Below, one piece after another: positions 12,607-25,760 of a DNA stretch of 64,000 bases. The notes beneath the pieces were generated by a model. The model was not told the origin of the DNA. It saw nothing but the letters and a program-made list of their open reading frames with translations, and did no database searches. Numbering within the stretch: the first letter of the stretch is position 1; the number at the start of each line of letters is the position of its first letter. Origin of the DNA: Riptortus pedestris (lineage: Eukaryota > Arthropoda > Insecta > Hemiptera > Alydidae); contig CM032228.1 in the NCBI GenBank assembly GCA_019009955.1, positions 182,908,501 through 182,972,500 on the forward strand. The letters run 5' to 3'. A program made the position numbers and the translations under genes.

Positions 12607-13453
12607 GTCAATCGATTAGTTCAGCTTCATCATGTTCCAACTTTGAAATATATTAAACTTCCTCTACCCCAATTCCTTCGAAATCCCATCGAAAGCCAAG
12701 AGCATAAAGGCTATAATACCACATGGCGTCTGCCATTTTCGATCGAATTAAAGGATTTACTATTATATATAATAGTGCATTATTACTGGACCTCTTTTAT
12801 AAATGTTACTCATGTTTATTTATTTTTATTTTACAGATTGAAGATGCTATGCTCATGTTTGACAAACAGACGAATCGGCACAGGGGTAAGTCTTTTATCA
12901 TGTTAACACATAGTCCATAAAAACTTGAAAATGCTTGATTTGTACTGCCCTTGGAAAATCTGTTTTGCCTTTTGACCGACCTAGGTTTCACGCAATCTGT
13001 AAAATGTTTAGATATAATTAGTTTTTGATAAGGGACACCGTGATTAAATACTGTGAGCGATTGATTGCTATGTATTTAGAAATTGACGGCGATCCAAAGT
13101 TTCGTGCGAGATCCGTAATCACGCCTCATTTCCTTGCCGAGGTACCTGGATTTAAGAAATAACCATCTGGCGTCATATCATTTTTTAATCCAGGTTCTTC
13201 CTTCACGAACGTACGCGGTTGGATTACATGCAAATGAGAAAGAAATCAACTGGGCAGGAGCAACAGACATAACTCCTATAATAATATAATAAAACTACTT
13301 TATTGACCCCATTAATTTTATTTTCTTAAAAATGTTCATCGAACTTTTTATGCCAGTCTACTCTTGAGAATCTCAAGCAAAATATTTACTGAAATATCCA
13401 ATGTGCTTTTTTACCACATTTCAAGTAAGGAATATTGTGAGAGTCCGAGATAA

Positions 13454-13456
<3 letters not shown>
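12605..13456. other. Unassigned spacer
   Basis: Mixed AT-rich sequence. Overlapping 60 to 87 codon frames at 12643-12991 on both strands contradict each other and lack coding signatures. Nothing supported. Confidence 0.45.

Positions 13457-13528
<72 letters not shown>
13457..13528. repeat. (GA)n microsatellite
   Basis: About 36 uninterrupted GA units. Confidence 0.97.
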
Positions 13529-13530
<2 letters not shown>

Positions 13531-14584
13531 TGGAGGGAGTTGTAAGGGGATTAGAAAGCGCACGTGGCTAGCGTGTCTATAAATCAGACTAGAGATCTCT
13601 TACCATCTGCATCCAAACTGTATCCGGCTGGGAACAAATTTTCTCCTTAATACAACCTAGAAATAGATTGTGCTCTCCACATAATACTGATTTAAGACAT
13701 TTACCAAACCAAACAAACCTTCAATTCCACTAAAATATCAATCATCAATGTTAGTCATTATGTTGCATTTATTTACTCTTTAAGTAAAGCAGAAAACGAA
13801 CTATATGTTTAATCATGGGTGTTATCAATTACTAAAATGTAATTGGGTCAAATGTAACTAAAATAATTTACGATTACTATTTTTTTCCTAATTTCTATCT
13901 CGTTTATAACCATTTTGGCGTGTTAAACCAATGAGAACTTTCTCCTTTCTTTAAGATTTACAATTTCCTCTTTATTTTGTTAGGGGACTGAAATGAATTT
14001 TGTTCCGTAGTCTAGGGAAGTGTTTACATAGGAAGCATAGAGGAAAAGATTTCGTCATCTAAATAGCTATCCCCTCATTTCAAATAGGTTAGACATTTAT
14101 TTGGTAATAATGTTTTTGATGAGGCAAGAGTTTATGGTCTTCAAAGTTATTCTATGATTAATATTCAATGCTTAGTCAGATGCAGTTTAATGAGTTGCGT
14201 TTTAGACTTAAATCAATGATTTGTATACTCTAACTAAGAGCATTATTGCAAATAATATAAATGTATATTTTAGTTGACTTTTCCTATTAGGCAGCATTAG
14301 CATAAAATGCTTTGGTCAATTAACGAGGTTGTTATACAGCGTTTAAATAAGAAAAAAGTATAAGTCAAATATTATCTGCTTTCATTTTCATGAACATTCA
14401 TGTGTTTTCTTCGATAGGAATTTTTCAAAGGGGTGGGGATTTTTTCTTGAAAATGGACTAAAAATAGTGACAGTATTAGGAGCGGAAGAACTTTTTTCTG
14501 CAAAACTGCCATTTGGAAATTAATAATGCTTATTTTCCTGGAGATTGAAAAAAAAAATAGTCTTGAAGAAAGTTATAAAAGAGA
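13529..14584. other. Spacer with a short GC-balanced stretch
   Basis: 13529-13700 is complex and GC-balanced, with an E-box CACGTG (13561-13566) and ATAAATCA (13579-13586), a Hox/Pbx-type octamer. The rest is AT-rich with nothing recognised. The motifs alone are weak evidence. Confidence 0.3.
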
Positions 14585-15110
14585 AGGCTGTGAAGGGAGA
14601 GAGGAGTTGATTTATAGATGGTATCAAATTTAGCGTCGTTGGCCTGCTCATAAAGGGCTGATAGGAGATTGTAGGTTTATAGAGGCCTGGCCCTCCAATC
14701 AGCAGCTATGCTATTCAATAATGGTCTTCTGGTGTCGGATGCGATTATTGCTTGTCTCCGTGTGTCGGAAATGACGTTTTATCAGATTAGCCATCTCCTG
14801 AGGCTCTTTCAATTTTTCCCTCTTTCTCTTTCCCCCGAGCTGCCTTCTGTTCTCCCCCTCTTCCATTTCCCTCCCCCGACCTAAAAGACCACTATTCCTC
14901 AGGCTGTGCCCTTTATGCCGGCGCGAGCTATACGTATTTTCAAATAGGAGCATCCTATTATGGGACAACAAAGGTTCAATTTGGAGGGGCAACCTTTCCA
15001 ATATGTCGGCCTCTATCCTGCCCCCTTCCCTCACCCCACCACTCGTCATATCATCCAGCCTTAATACAGCCCTTTATATAAAGGAATTAGTCTTTTTCAT
15101 TTAAGGAAGC
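14585..15110. other. Large GC-balanced non-coding island (candidate regulatory element)
   Basis: This is the longest complex non-repetitive island of the first 20 kb and is sharply bounded by AT-rich DNA. It carries TGATTTAT (14608-14615), CATAAAGG (14649-14656), a CCAATCAG and a run of pyrimidine-rich sequence at 14810-14880. A 112-codon frame on the minus strand (15049-14711) is rich in arginine, glutamate and glycine, reflects that purine-rich tract and has no family signature. Conservation across species would settle its status. Confidence 0.4.
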
Positions 15111-16499
15111 CGCCCGCATAAAAAGAAGAACACGATGCAATTAAATTGGAGAAATGGTTATAAAAGACTTACAATCTTTATAAATAAAACTCATATAATT
15201 AAGTTATGTTTGAGTTTCTATTTAAATTCGGCGGGGTTTAATTTCTTTTTATTTTCTAGACCATTCTAAGAACATTGGCATCAAAATCTTGTCTGTTTGT
15301 TTCTCCGCCCGTTTGTTACCCAACCAACCAAAAACGGCTTGAGGGATTTCTATGATTTTCTATATTTGTTGGTCAATTATCCCAAGATACAACAAAGGCT
15401 ATACGAGAATCCCAATATTCAGCTTTGAGGGAGGGTTTACTTCAACGTGAAAATGCATAATCTCCAATATCTTCGTTAGTATTATTTTTATCAAAAAAAA
15501 TTGTATGTATTTTGGTCCTAAATCGTTCTTTGTATTTATGAATTTTGAAATTTTAACCCTCGCCTTTTGGGTACCAAAACCTTTATTCGTGTTTCAGGAA
15601 AAGGCCTGAATCGACTTGGGAAATTCTTTGTGTATGTATTAAGGTTCTGTTAATAAAAGCGATTTGATACTTTACTCAGGCTTTGACACTTTACACCTCA
15701 TACAACCTTCTAGCATATTACAATAGAATGCCTGAACAAAATTGTATCATACGTTTTCTCTGAATGACGAGATAATACATTCGTTTTATTTGGACGGGAA
15801 ATTATATTTATTGAATCCTAAGATCAATAATTAATTCGTAAATATTTGCCCAATAGACATTCCATGCTTCATCTTCAAGACTATAAATATGACTAATTTG
15901 AAGAAAATAAATGGATTATTTAGTACTTACGTTATCGAATATTTATATTTCAACGGTTCGATTATATCAGTTACTTTCGAGATAACAGTAGTTCTAATAT
16001 TAAATGCTTATACTCGTATTTCGGGTGAAACGAATGAAAGGCTACACTTTTACTGTTCATGTTACAGGGCATTTGTTTTATTGATGAATATGGCGGCATG
16101 ATTTTGTGTATCAAATCTTAATGCTTTTCATAGGAAACCATTTCTATTTCAACTCATAACACGGTTAGAAATAATTATATGAAGCCAAGATAGCACGGTT
16201 TTGAACAGAACAAACTTTTTATATTTGTACTTCAATAAGATTATGCTTGAATATTGAGCTTAATTCAATTAAAGTATAATTGTTTCGTTTTAGTAAATTT
16301 AATATTACTATTAACAGCGATTTTATCTGCAGAAAAAGACTCAAGAGTTCTAATATTTATTTTACTGTTATTGTCGTGAACGGTGAGGTATAAACACGTG
16401 GAATCTACTCAAAATTGCAGTAATAAAGTAATATTTTTAATTAATAAATAGATTGACTGAGCTCGCGCTCCTTCACACTCACACTCATTATATATGTAT
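15111..16499. other. Spacer with possible old transposon at 15280-15620
   Basis: The segment 15280-15620 has the texture of invertebrate non-autonomous elements: TTGTCTGTTTGTTTCTCCGC, then AAACGGCTTGAGGGATTTC, and AATATCTTCGTTAGTATT. It is only loosely reminiscent of the HINE body and no second copy occurs here. The remainder is AT-rich with nothing recognised. Confidence 0.3.
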
Positions 16500-16521
16500 A
16501 TGTGAGTGTGTGTGTGTGAGT

Positions 16522-16557
<36 letters not shown>

Positions 16558-16571
16558 ACGCACGCACACTA

Positions 16572-16602
<31 letters not shown>
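16500..16602. repeat. Compound (TG)n-(TA)n-(CA)n microsatellite
   Basis: TG units at about 16500-16522, TA units at about 16525-16554 and CA units at about 16574-16600. The TG and CA arms are inverted around the TA core and could pair as a long hairpin. Confidence 0.92.
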
Positions 16603-16604
<2 letters not shown>

Positions 16605-16974
16605 TAAATACTGTAGGAGAAATATATTCATAAAAATAAAATTCACGAAATGAATATTTCAGAAAATCTGTCAGCTTTGTTCTAATTTATTTTTAGTTAT
16701 TCATTGAAGATGCCTCTTCCTTAGAGATTCATCTTAAAACAAAAAAAATATACAAAATTATTAATAAATTTAGAAGAGCAAACTTTTACTTTGTTAACTT
16801 TTCAGACAGTACCGAGTATTTGGATGTATTCCCATTCTTCTAACAGCTCATTACTTAACTATTTTAGGAAATACAAAAGCTTCACAACAGAAATTCTAAT
16901 GTTACGTAAAATTAATTTTTAAAAGTATTTGGGATGAACAAGGCATATTATAATATAATTCGTACTATTGTGAT
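16603..16974. other. Unassigned AT-rich spacer
   Basis: No feature recognised. Confidence 0.5.
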
Positions 16975-16986
16975 TATTATTGCCAG

Positions 16987-17212
16987 TGGGGCTCAGGCTA
17001 GCCATGCGAGTTAAAGCATTGGCCTTTATCTCACATGGTAAACCTAGAGTGGCGAGTTCGATTCTCGCCTGGGCAAAGGAAATTATTTAGTGACGAAATT
17101 CATTAATTAACGTCCTAAATTCCCACCCTGGCTAGAGAAGGGTGGTGACCTGTAGATAGCCCGTCCCAATTAGCCTAAGTTGCAAAAAGTGGACGTTAAT
17201 AAATAATGATAA
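16987..17212 (+). mobile_element. tRNA-derived SINE, copy 2
   Basis: Same family as the SINE at 7644, and the best preserved here. The head is GGGGCTCAGGCTAGCCATG with box-A-like TAGCCATGCGAG and box B GAGTTCGATTCTC. The body ends TTGCAAAAAGTGGACGTTAA, with an AATAA-type tail. A perfect 12-bp target-site duplication TATTATTGCCAG lies at 16975-16986 and 17213-17224, fixing both ends. Confidence 0.92.
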
Positions 17213-17224
17213 TATTATTGCCAG

Positions 17225-17689
17225 AAGAACTTGCCCCCAACTAATCTTTCAGAACATCTTCACGGTATGGACACAATAACGGAACATCTCCAACACACAT
17301 AGTTTTTCAATATAATTTAAGTGAAACCTTAAACATTAAACTGCATATTAAAAGAAAGTTTATTCTGCACCTATTATTCTATTGGAGAAAATATAACGGT
17401 GTTTTTAATATGGCTATAGGTCTTTTAGCATACGTTATAAATAATGTTGGGTTTGTGAACTGTTTTAGTTTTAAAAAAAAGTGTGAATCGCTAAAATTGC
17501 GGCATACCAAAACAAGCGAATAACTAAATAAATTATAATTGCTAATAGAAATGATTTGATATTATTAAATATAAAGTAAGAGTTACATTGTGTTTTATAT
17601 TTATTCCACTGGATTTATGGTATTTCATTTATCGAATAAAAGCATTATAAAAAGAAGATAAATTTAGCGAAGGGAGCCCTGTGGATTTC
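17225..17689. other. Unassigned AT-rich spacer
   Basis: No feature recognised. Confidence 0.5.
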
Positions 17690-18080
17690 AATCTTTTTCC
17701 GAGCGAAGGGCTGGTGGTTGGGACATAAAGGGAAAAATAACGAGATAGGAAAGGCCTTATGTGAGGTGATTGGATATATCATTGGAGCGGCGACAATACA
17801 CAGTGTTATAGGACTGTCTTTGTCACTCCCTCTCTAATATCTGTCTCTCTCTTCGTCTGAGAACAGCTGATTTAATATTCCGCTCATTCTCACAAATATT
17901 AGCCCTAAAATTATTATTAATCGGCCGTGAACTCTGCCTCTGAATGATGTCCTCTCACAGGGCGGAACACATTAAGTATTACACCGTGGGACCTTTACTT
18001 TAATCTCCTAAAGGCCGAAATGGCTTCCTAGAAGCTTTCGAATTCGCCTTGGCTTTATCGCTAAGTAAAAGCAAATACTA
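17690..18080. other. GC-balanced non-coding island (candidate regulatory element)
   Basis: Complex, repeat-poor sequence with GC well above its flanks, no open frame and several AT-core motifs such as GATTTAATATTC embedded in GC-balanced DNA. The abrupt composition change is the only support. Confidence 0.35.
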
Positions 18081-21000
18081 ATGCCAGGGATTTCTCTTCT
18101 ATAAAGAATTTATATTTTTAAAAAACTAAGACTTATCTAAGTCATAACCAAAAGTTTTATATGAAATGGATAAAGAAATGAAAAGGAAAATAATGGTAAA
18201 ATAATAAAAGAAAATAAATAAATATATAAAAATTAAAATCGAATATTAGAAATGTGGTTTGTAAATGCAATATTTCAAATGATTGGAGAAGACCCCAAAG
18301 AGCTAGATAAATTGTTTAATTTTGTGAAATTACGAAATTATACAAAGAAATTTAAATTACAAGTTTTTTATCCTTGTTTATATTGTTAAGATGGCGATAT
18401 GGATGAGGATACCAAAACGTGAGTTATAGATACTACAGGGCGATGATAACCTAGTAGTTTTTCGCCCTAAAACCTTACAAAACAAACTAACAAATGTCTT
18501 TTTTTTGTAGCCGTTGTCATCGACAAGGACGCATATAGTTTCACCTTTAAACCCTTATCCTGCCTTCGTATTCCTTATTTATTTTTAACAAGTATAACAA
18601 ATTGTTATTATAAATATTCATTGTGAAGAGTTGTATTTTAAGCGAAAGAAGGGGGCATAGAAACGTTTTGTATTCTTTGAAAAATATATGCTTTTAGCAA
18701 CTACGGCTGGAGTTAGCATGTTCCAGTTTCCTTTTTTGTCTAATACTATTAGATTTAATTTTTCAAAAATACCACTGGTCAAAGAACACATTAATACATT
18801 GGAGCAAAAACAATTTTGGGTGTATTATTCTTTTACCCTTTATGAGGATTTATTATAATACATCTTTCTTAATTAGTTATATATTTCTCTAAATTGTTGC
18901 ATATATTATTTTATTTTCTATTGCTAAATTGGTTATTTTATACCTTTTATTTTATATATCTAAAAAAAACTGTTTTATATAGAGTTACTCAATTAAAAAG
19001 ATAAATAAATCAATTTGGATGAAACAACTCAATAATTTAGACTACCCGTTGTGAGCATCTTTTATCTGACCCCAGGCAACAGTATTACAAAATGAGTTTA
19101 ACTTTTTGGAATGCCGAATATTGAGGCTGTTGTCCAATAATAATTTTTCTTCGCATCGGAAGCTTTCGTGGAACACACTCCACCTACTAGAGAAGCATAC
19201 AAAGGTATTGCACAACGATACGGGAGTAATTTACGAAATAGTTTTGACATTAATCCATCAAACCACATAGTTATTTCTTATTCTTCATTCATTTGTACAT
19301 GACAGAAAAAATAACCAACAGGCACTCAAATATTATTTGTATAAGACTTATTAGTTGTTATTGCCATAGACAGCGAAGTTGCACGGACTGGCGTTTTCAA
19401 CTTTGAAATTATTTATGAGCCAAAGCTCTGAGGAAATTCAGAGGATAAATCAATTAAGTCGAGGGAACATTTTGAAAATAATATTATTTCTAGGAGGAAA
19501 GACTGCGATCGATTCTGTAAGTAAACTCGTTTTAAAATTCTCAGGGAGGAAAAGAAAATTGGAGAAATTTCTCAGCTTTGTATAAAGTTACCCTATATCT
19601 CGTTACCCCTACTTTCTTTCATAGCATCAAACTTTATTTCCATCCCATCAAGAGAGACATTCTAGTCTATATTCCGGTCCCTGATAAACAGCCTCCTGTA
19701 TCACTCCGGATATAACTTTGTGTTATTACTTTCTTCATTCTTTATCTCTAATGTTTCCTTCCTCTCTATATTAGAAAGTTTTCTCGGATACTTTTCCGTA
19801 TTTAAAAGATTTATACCCTTCAAACAGAATGTCTATTCTGTCGTGAGCCCTCTTCACTTTGAGGTTTACATATCATTTCTGAAAATCACTGTCAATATAA
19901 GAAATTAAGCTTCACTTTTTTAGTTTTATTGTCTTGAGTTTTCGAGAACCGAGCACTTAAATATATAATTATTTTCCAGTAAAAGTGTACTAAAGACTAA
20001 TTTTGATCATTGTGCCGGTTTCGGCTGCCATTCAAATTCAGTATTGTAATGAACAATGGTGAGATTATATGACCTTTATTCACTTGAAAATGTATTTAAT
20101 TACGCTTAGTACGTGATAATTTTCTCTGAAATAAATAATTGCAACTACTCAGATGAGTCAGGGAAACGCCCGAATGTATTATCATATTGTTATTTGATTA
20201 GGTTCGTGGGTTTGCTTCTATCCCACAGTTAAATGATAAATTTTGCGTTCAAATATGGGCACATGGCAAACTCAGCTCAGAGCGGCACCAGAACATAATA
20301 TAATAATACCTTTATCTCCTCCAAATACTGACCAAACATATACTATTCTTCCAAATGTCGGTGGTTGACCGTTGATATTATCCATTCATTGTAATGCTGA
20401 AGCTATGAAGGGAAAATACTTTGGTGTGAATATACATAATTGAAGAGCCACTTTTCGTAATTCCGAGTAAATTATTGATTTGTATTACCCGTCTAGTATA
20501 TTGTTCATACTTATCAAATTTTACTGGACGCATTTCATTCATTTCTGCCATGTTTGATTATTGAAAATTATTAAGAAACACGATAGTAGTGCTAAATTTG
20601 TGATAATCGAGAGAAACAATGTTTCTACACTTTTTTTTCTCAAATTGTATTTTTGATTGGCGCTCTTTTAGTAATAGTTTCCTCTTCCTTTTGAAATTAG
20701 TTTTGGAATATGCATTCATAATTAACAGCAATGACCATCGAAGTTGAGGAGTAAGAAGTCATATAGCTATTAAAGTTAGATCACTTAAAGGTTTAAAAAT
20801 GTTATCATAATACAAATTCATATTTCCTATGAGATCCTATTTAAAGTAATCTAGTTTTATGATCATTGGTCGGTTGAGAGAGTCCCTTGAATTCATCTGA
20901 ATTGTCCTTATTCCTGAAATGTTTTTTATATTTCAGTAAGAACGTTTGCTCCAAGAAGTCCTTTGCCATGTACCGGGGCTTTCAGTCTTGGGCTCTTATT

Positions 21001-21660
21001 TCTTCCAACAGAGCATAGTCCTTCCTTCATAGTGTCCTAGAAGTTTTATTCCAGTCATTACGTATGCTCAAATCACTAATGAAGTTCTTCAACCAGCAAG
21101 ACATTTGGTGTTTTATGTCCTATTAGTTTTTATTTCTTAACATCCTTTACCTCTAATTGTCTAAAACTGGATGGAGGCATCGATATTGTATAGTATATAC
21201 TGACATTTTCAGTTATCGTTTCATACTTGGCCAAACTTCATTTTCATTTCAATTTACCTGAGACTCATGTTTTTTTTTTTTTTTTTCATTTTTGAATCAC
21301 ACTTCTTTATAAAATGTTTTGGTATAAATCTCAAACGTGTAGGGTGAAACGTGCGTCGTTATCGTTCCTTGGTCATAGAGTTAAAAATAATGTACTTGTT
21401 TATTTTTCTATTTAATACATTCGATCCAATTCTGACAATCACTCCAGATAAGTGTTATTGAGCATATTGGTTATTTCTTCGTGACCTAACTTTGTGTAGT
21501 CACAAATTAATAACTATTAGTTTCACAAATTGTACTAAAATCCTCTCAGGACTGCTAGATTCTTACAACTCAATTTTCGTGAAGGATTTGGGTTTATAAC
21601 TCGCCCTTAGGCAAGGCTTTTTTGAACTTAAAGGCAACATGCTTTAATAAATATTATAAA
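18081..21660. other. Long unassigned AT-rich stretch
   Basis: No repeat family, RNA or convincing frame seen. Frames at 19379-19585 and 19720-19908 (62 to 68 codons) lack domains. 20930-21180 is slightly richer in GC and could be a further weak island. Confidence 0.4.
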
Positions 21661-21914
21661 AGCTATGTAAAGGAGCGGGAGGAGACAGGGGAAGAGCGAA
21701 GGACCCCGAGGGAACGGAATAAGTGTTACATAGGGCAAATTCGTGAGGTAATAAAAATTTAGCGAGTGGTTGGTGGCTTGACTGAAGGGAGGGAGGTCTG
21801 GTTGTTAGGGGTGACCTGCTCTTGGGGATTTACGGTGCGGGCTGACAGTAGTCACCGTCTCTCTCTACCACGCTCTTGCTTTCTCTCTCTCTACCACGCT
21901 CTTGCTTTCTCTCT

Positions 21915-22009
<95 letters not shown>

Positions 22010-22230
22010 CTCTCTACCACTCTCTTGCTTTCTCTCCCCCGCTCCTCTTAAAACACACACGTGCATTCTGCCCCACAATCCATGTTTTACTTCTACACAA
22101 TTTACTCAGCAAATCTCTCCTCGAAAATGGGATATATTGCGTAACGAAATGTGTCAATAAATGGGCGTCGGAGTTCTGAAATCAATTTTGAGGAATTACT
22201 ACATCGATCGGAACAAATCGACACACGGAC
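21661..22230. other. GC-balanced island interrupted by a compound microsatellite
   Basis: Purine-rich complex sequence at 21661-21860 and complex sequence at 22011-22230 flank the (TC)n-(AC)n array. The phrase CTCTCTACCACGCTCTTGC occurs twice (21859-21907), a short tandem duplication next to the array, with a diverged third unit at 22010-22030. The frames of 82 to 137 codons here read through the microsatellite and are not genes. Confidence 0.35.
21920..22007. repeat. Compound (TC)n-(AC)n microsatellite
   Basis: About 15 TC units followed by about 28 AC units. Confidence 0.96.
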
Positions 22231-24510
22231 ACCCGGTGTAAGTCCATTATAAATGGTTTCATAAAGTAAGGTATTTAGGTTAAATCTTATTGTAAAATCC
22301 AGAGATCTGACATTGTACTTCTATAAAAATAAACAAAACCCCATTTAATAAACAAAATGTTTTGCCGCACTTCAGTTAAATATGAAAATAATGCACGAAA
22401 TCTCAGAGAGAATACATAGGATCAAAAAATGACATTAACATGATGTGTTGACCTTTTTCTCTTAAAGAAATCGGTCGTACGTATCTCAAATTGATACGCT
22501 TAATTTTAAATTTATTATTTTCTCTGCAATCTTAACACTCCCGTCTATATCTGTTGATTTTGATCATAACAGGAGGTGCACTACTAATTGTACAACAAGC
22601 CTAAATACAACAAATCTTCTTAAACTAAATTTTTTTTATTTATGAGATATGAGTTGCTACGAACAGACGTCACGCCGAAACTAGACAACATGAATTGGGG
22701 GGGGGGGTTAAAACGGAATAATAATTTTTCACGATTACAATACATCCTTTACTTCGTGTAAGGAAGTAAAAATGGACTAAATAACAGAAAAAAATGCTTG
22801 TTAAAAATGGGGAAAACTCAATGGGGTAGAAATACTTATTTCGTTCTGTCCCTTCAACCATGAGCTCCCAAAGAGTTTACTCATTTGTGCAATAACGTTT
22901 GAAGCTCCTGGTTTTCTTATGTTGAAATAATAAAGCTGTCATTATGAAATATATCTAGGTAATGTTTATTCAGAAAGACATTAGGGTTACATCAACTGAA
23001 TTTATGACTCGTATTGATTATTTGTAACCGGAGATATACCTGAACTTTTTTTTTATTCTTTTATTTTTACAATTTATTGCATTCTTTTATTTTTAAGTGT
23101 TATGATGATGTCTGATGATTGATTTTGAAATTACACTCCTTCTGGCAAAGAGAACTCATTGAAATTTCCATTTTTCAATTTATATTCCTTATGATTATTA
23201 GCCAACCGTATATTGTGTATTCACAAATAAAATTGATTGTAAAGTTGAATGTTTGATATATTAACCACATTATTTAATAAGAATTATATCGTAGGATTTG
23301 AATTTCCCAATTCCTTTACATATTTTGTACAGGTTAAATTCCATTTTTCAAGAAAGCTACTATAGCTAATGTTTAAATTCTTCAATCGTTGCATAATTCT
23401 ACTCAGTGTTCAAAGTCCAATCTCTGTATAAAACAACCGTGTAATTTACTCATGTAAATTTCATATAATCTATGTGAAAAGCAGATACTCAAATAAAGCT
23501 ATACGCTATTCAGTTTGACCTACTGGTTATCGGATCCGTTTCTATCTAATGAAAAATGAACACTTATTGATTTGCCTAGTGTATATTTAAGCGTGGATTA
23601 TTTGGAAAAAAAATATTATATTTTTAGTTTTAGATCAAACATGTACGTCAAGAAGTCTGTATGATAATTCAGGTTGAATAATATACCGTCCTGTACCAGT
23701 GTTGTCTCATCCAAAAGCATTTAATATCTTACAGGATAGAGTAATTATCTCGGAATGCTTATTATTCAGCGGATATTTCAATAAATTAATGAATTAACTT
23801 TGTAGATAAATTTATTTTATACATCAAAAGGCGTTATATATTGTTCAATTACGCATTTAAATTGATAATTATAAGTTACGCCATATTAAAATTAATTCCA
23901 TAGCAAGAAAAAAAAAATATCGTTATATACATTGAATACTACTTTTATCCTAACTGAAACGTATGAAACCTTCTATAAATGACCACTGTGAATATGAGAC
24001 AGGTTTTGTGACTGAGCCATTCAAGGTTTGATGAATAGTGTGTTTTGTTCCTAGAAAATGTATTTAGAAAGCCACAATACACATTGTCAATTGTGTCAAC
24101 TAGTGTTGAAGTCGATTAAAGTAGTTAATAGGGATAGTTATTCTAGCCGTGACATTCAGTAATCCTGGAATTATCTCGATTTAATTAAAGTGCAACGGAT
24201 TTCTTAGTAAAGAGACTCCGCTAGAACCTTTTCAAAAAATTATTGCGCTTTCAGCTGCAATGAGTTAAAAACTGATCCGAAAGAGAATCTACCAAAGTTC
24301 GTCGATGCACATGTATTCTAAATGAATTGTAAAAAGAATTTTTATTTCTAAATCGGACAGTGTTTCTATCGCAGATTAATGTAACACATTTGGAATTATT
24401 TCGTCATTTGAACTAAGGTCATTGTCGGGTAAATTACTGTTCTTCCGACGCTCGGAGCTCTTGGGATCTTTTGAGTAATCTCTCAGTTGATAAAGAAACA
24501 ATTATAGCAT
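22231..24510. other. Long unassigned AT-rich stretch
   Basis: Contains a G11 run at 22697-22707. No gene, RNA or repeat family recognised. Confidence 0.45.
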
Positions 24511-25151
24511 TATACTAGCGGGCCCGACAGACGTTGTCCTGCCTGATATTTCAAGCGATTAGGATATTAAATTGAATAATAATATGTTTAAAACAAAAAC
24601 TACTTATAATAACACAAAAAACAACTTTTTTTTATGTGCACATTTGCCTAAAAACAAATAGAAAATGAAATATCGCGAATTTCTTATTCAGGCCTCCCTT
24701 TTAACCCCCACTACCGTTTGAACCTAAAAAAAATAATATAACTTATAATCATGGAAGAATTAATGCTAATTCACGTAAAGAGTTTTGTTAAGTTCGGCTT
24801 CAATCGTTAGCGCCCAATAAAATTGTTGGCTCCCGCTTTACTTTTCTAGTGTATATCTCTTTTGTTTGCGACAAAATTGAATATAACAAAAGTTACTCTA
24901 AATGACAAAATAAACAACTTTTATCCTGTGCATATTTGCCGAAAAACCAATAGGAAACGAAATATCACTATTTTTAATTTTAGGCCTCCCTTACAACCCC
25001 CACTCCTGCTTCATCTGCCGGGCTGATTTGTGAATCTAAACCATCCAGGGCGTCACCCAAACGCATACAAAAAAAATTCATTCAAATCGGTCCAGCCGTT
25101 TAGGAGGAGTTCAGTGACATAAACACGTACAGTGGAATTATATATATAAAA
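24511..25151 (+). mobile_element. RTE-like retroelement 3' module with internal duplication
   Basis: The left part ACTAGCGGGCCCGACAGACG then TTGTCCTGCC, and the right part TTCATTCAAATCGGTCCAGC then CGTTTAGGAGGAGTTC before a (TA)-rich end, form a signature repeated in many invertebrate genomes. From memory I associate it with non-autonomous or truncated RTE-type LINEs. Two interior blocks, about 24618-24715 and 24910-25008, are diverged direct repeats sharing ACAACTTTT, CATATTTGCC-like and CCTCCCTT-AACCCCCAC segments. No intact ORF. The class assignment is from recall, not from a search. Confidence 0.6.
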
Positions 25152-25429
25152 ACATAATTACTCTCGAACCATATGTAACAAATGCTATAGTGCTAATTTG
25201 TGAAGAAAATTGTAATGCAATACACAGAATATGCCTGCTCGGTGAACGTCTGATCTGATTATCATATATACGACCAAACATAAATATATTTCGTTCTTCC
25301 ATGACTGTTCAGTATCTGCGTCGGTTCGCAGTTTATTCGTTGTAATTTGAGTAAAGTGGATCCTTAAATTCTTTATTACATGATCGTTTCAGTTTGTAGC
25401 TCTGTTGAAAAAAAAAAAAAAACGTGGAA
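25152..25429. other. Unassigned AT-rich spacer
   Basis: No feature recognised. Confidence 0.5.
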
Positions 25430-25760
25430 GAGGCAAGACCTAGGGATAAAGGATGTGGCTATCAGAGGTATAGCAGGTGTTCCTTTTAACAGCGTTTTTG
25501 AGGGGGTTGTACTGGGAGGCAGAGAAGGGCGGCTTAAAAGTTAAACTGACTGTGTGGGTGTAAGCCCCTCCCTACAGGGTTCTAATCCCGGATCAGCCTA
25601 AGGGAAACACTCACTACCCGCTCCTTCTAGACCTCACTTCTCTTCCTTACTCTCTCCCTTACCCTCTAGTATTTTTCATCCTACAGCCGTTCCACCTTCA
25701 GTAAGCCTTCACTTACCTACCAACTTACGGCTTTATTAGCCCTTTCCTTTTTGGTTTTGG
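25430..25760. other. GC-balanced non-coding island (candidate regulatory element)
   Basis: Complex sequence without repeats or a usable frame, with GC well above the neighbours. It includes GATAAAGGATGTGGC near its start and CTTCCTTACTCTCTCCC-type pyrimidine-rich sequence near its end. Confidence 0.33.

Noticed and set aside
14711..15049. 112-codon minus-strand frame, Arg/Glu/Gly-rich
   Set aside because: The composition reflects a purine-rich tract in a non-coding island. No homologous domain is recognisable, although an exon cannot be fully excluded.
21766..22179. 137-codon frame rich in Leu-Ser and Thr-His repeats
   Set aside because: The repeats are the direct translation of the (TC)n-(AC)n microsatellite, and the opposite strand is equally open.
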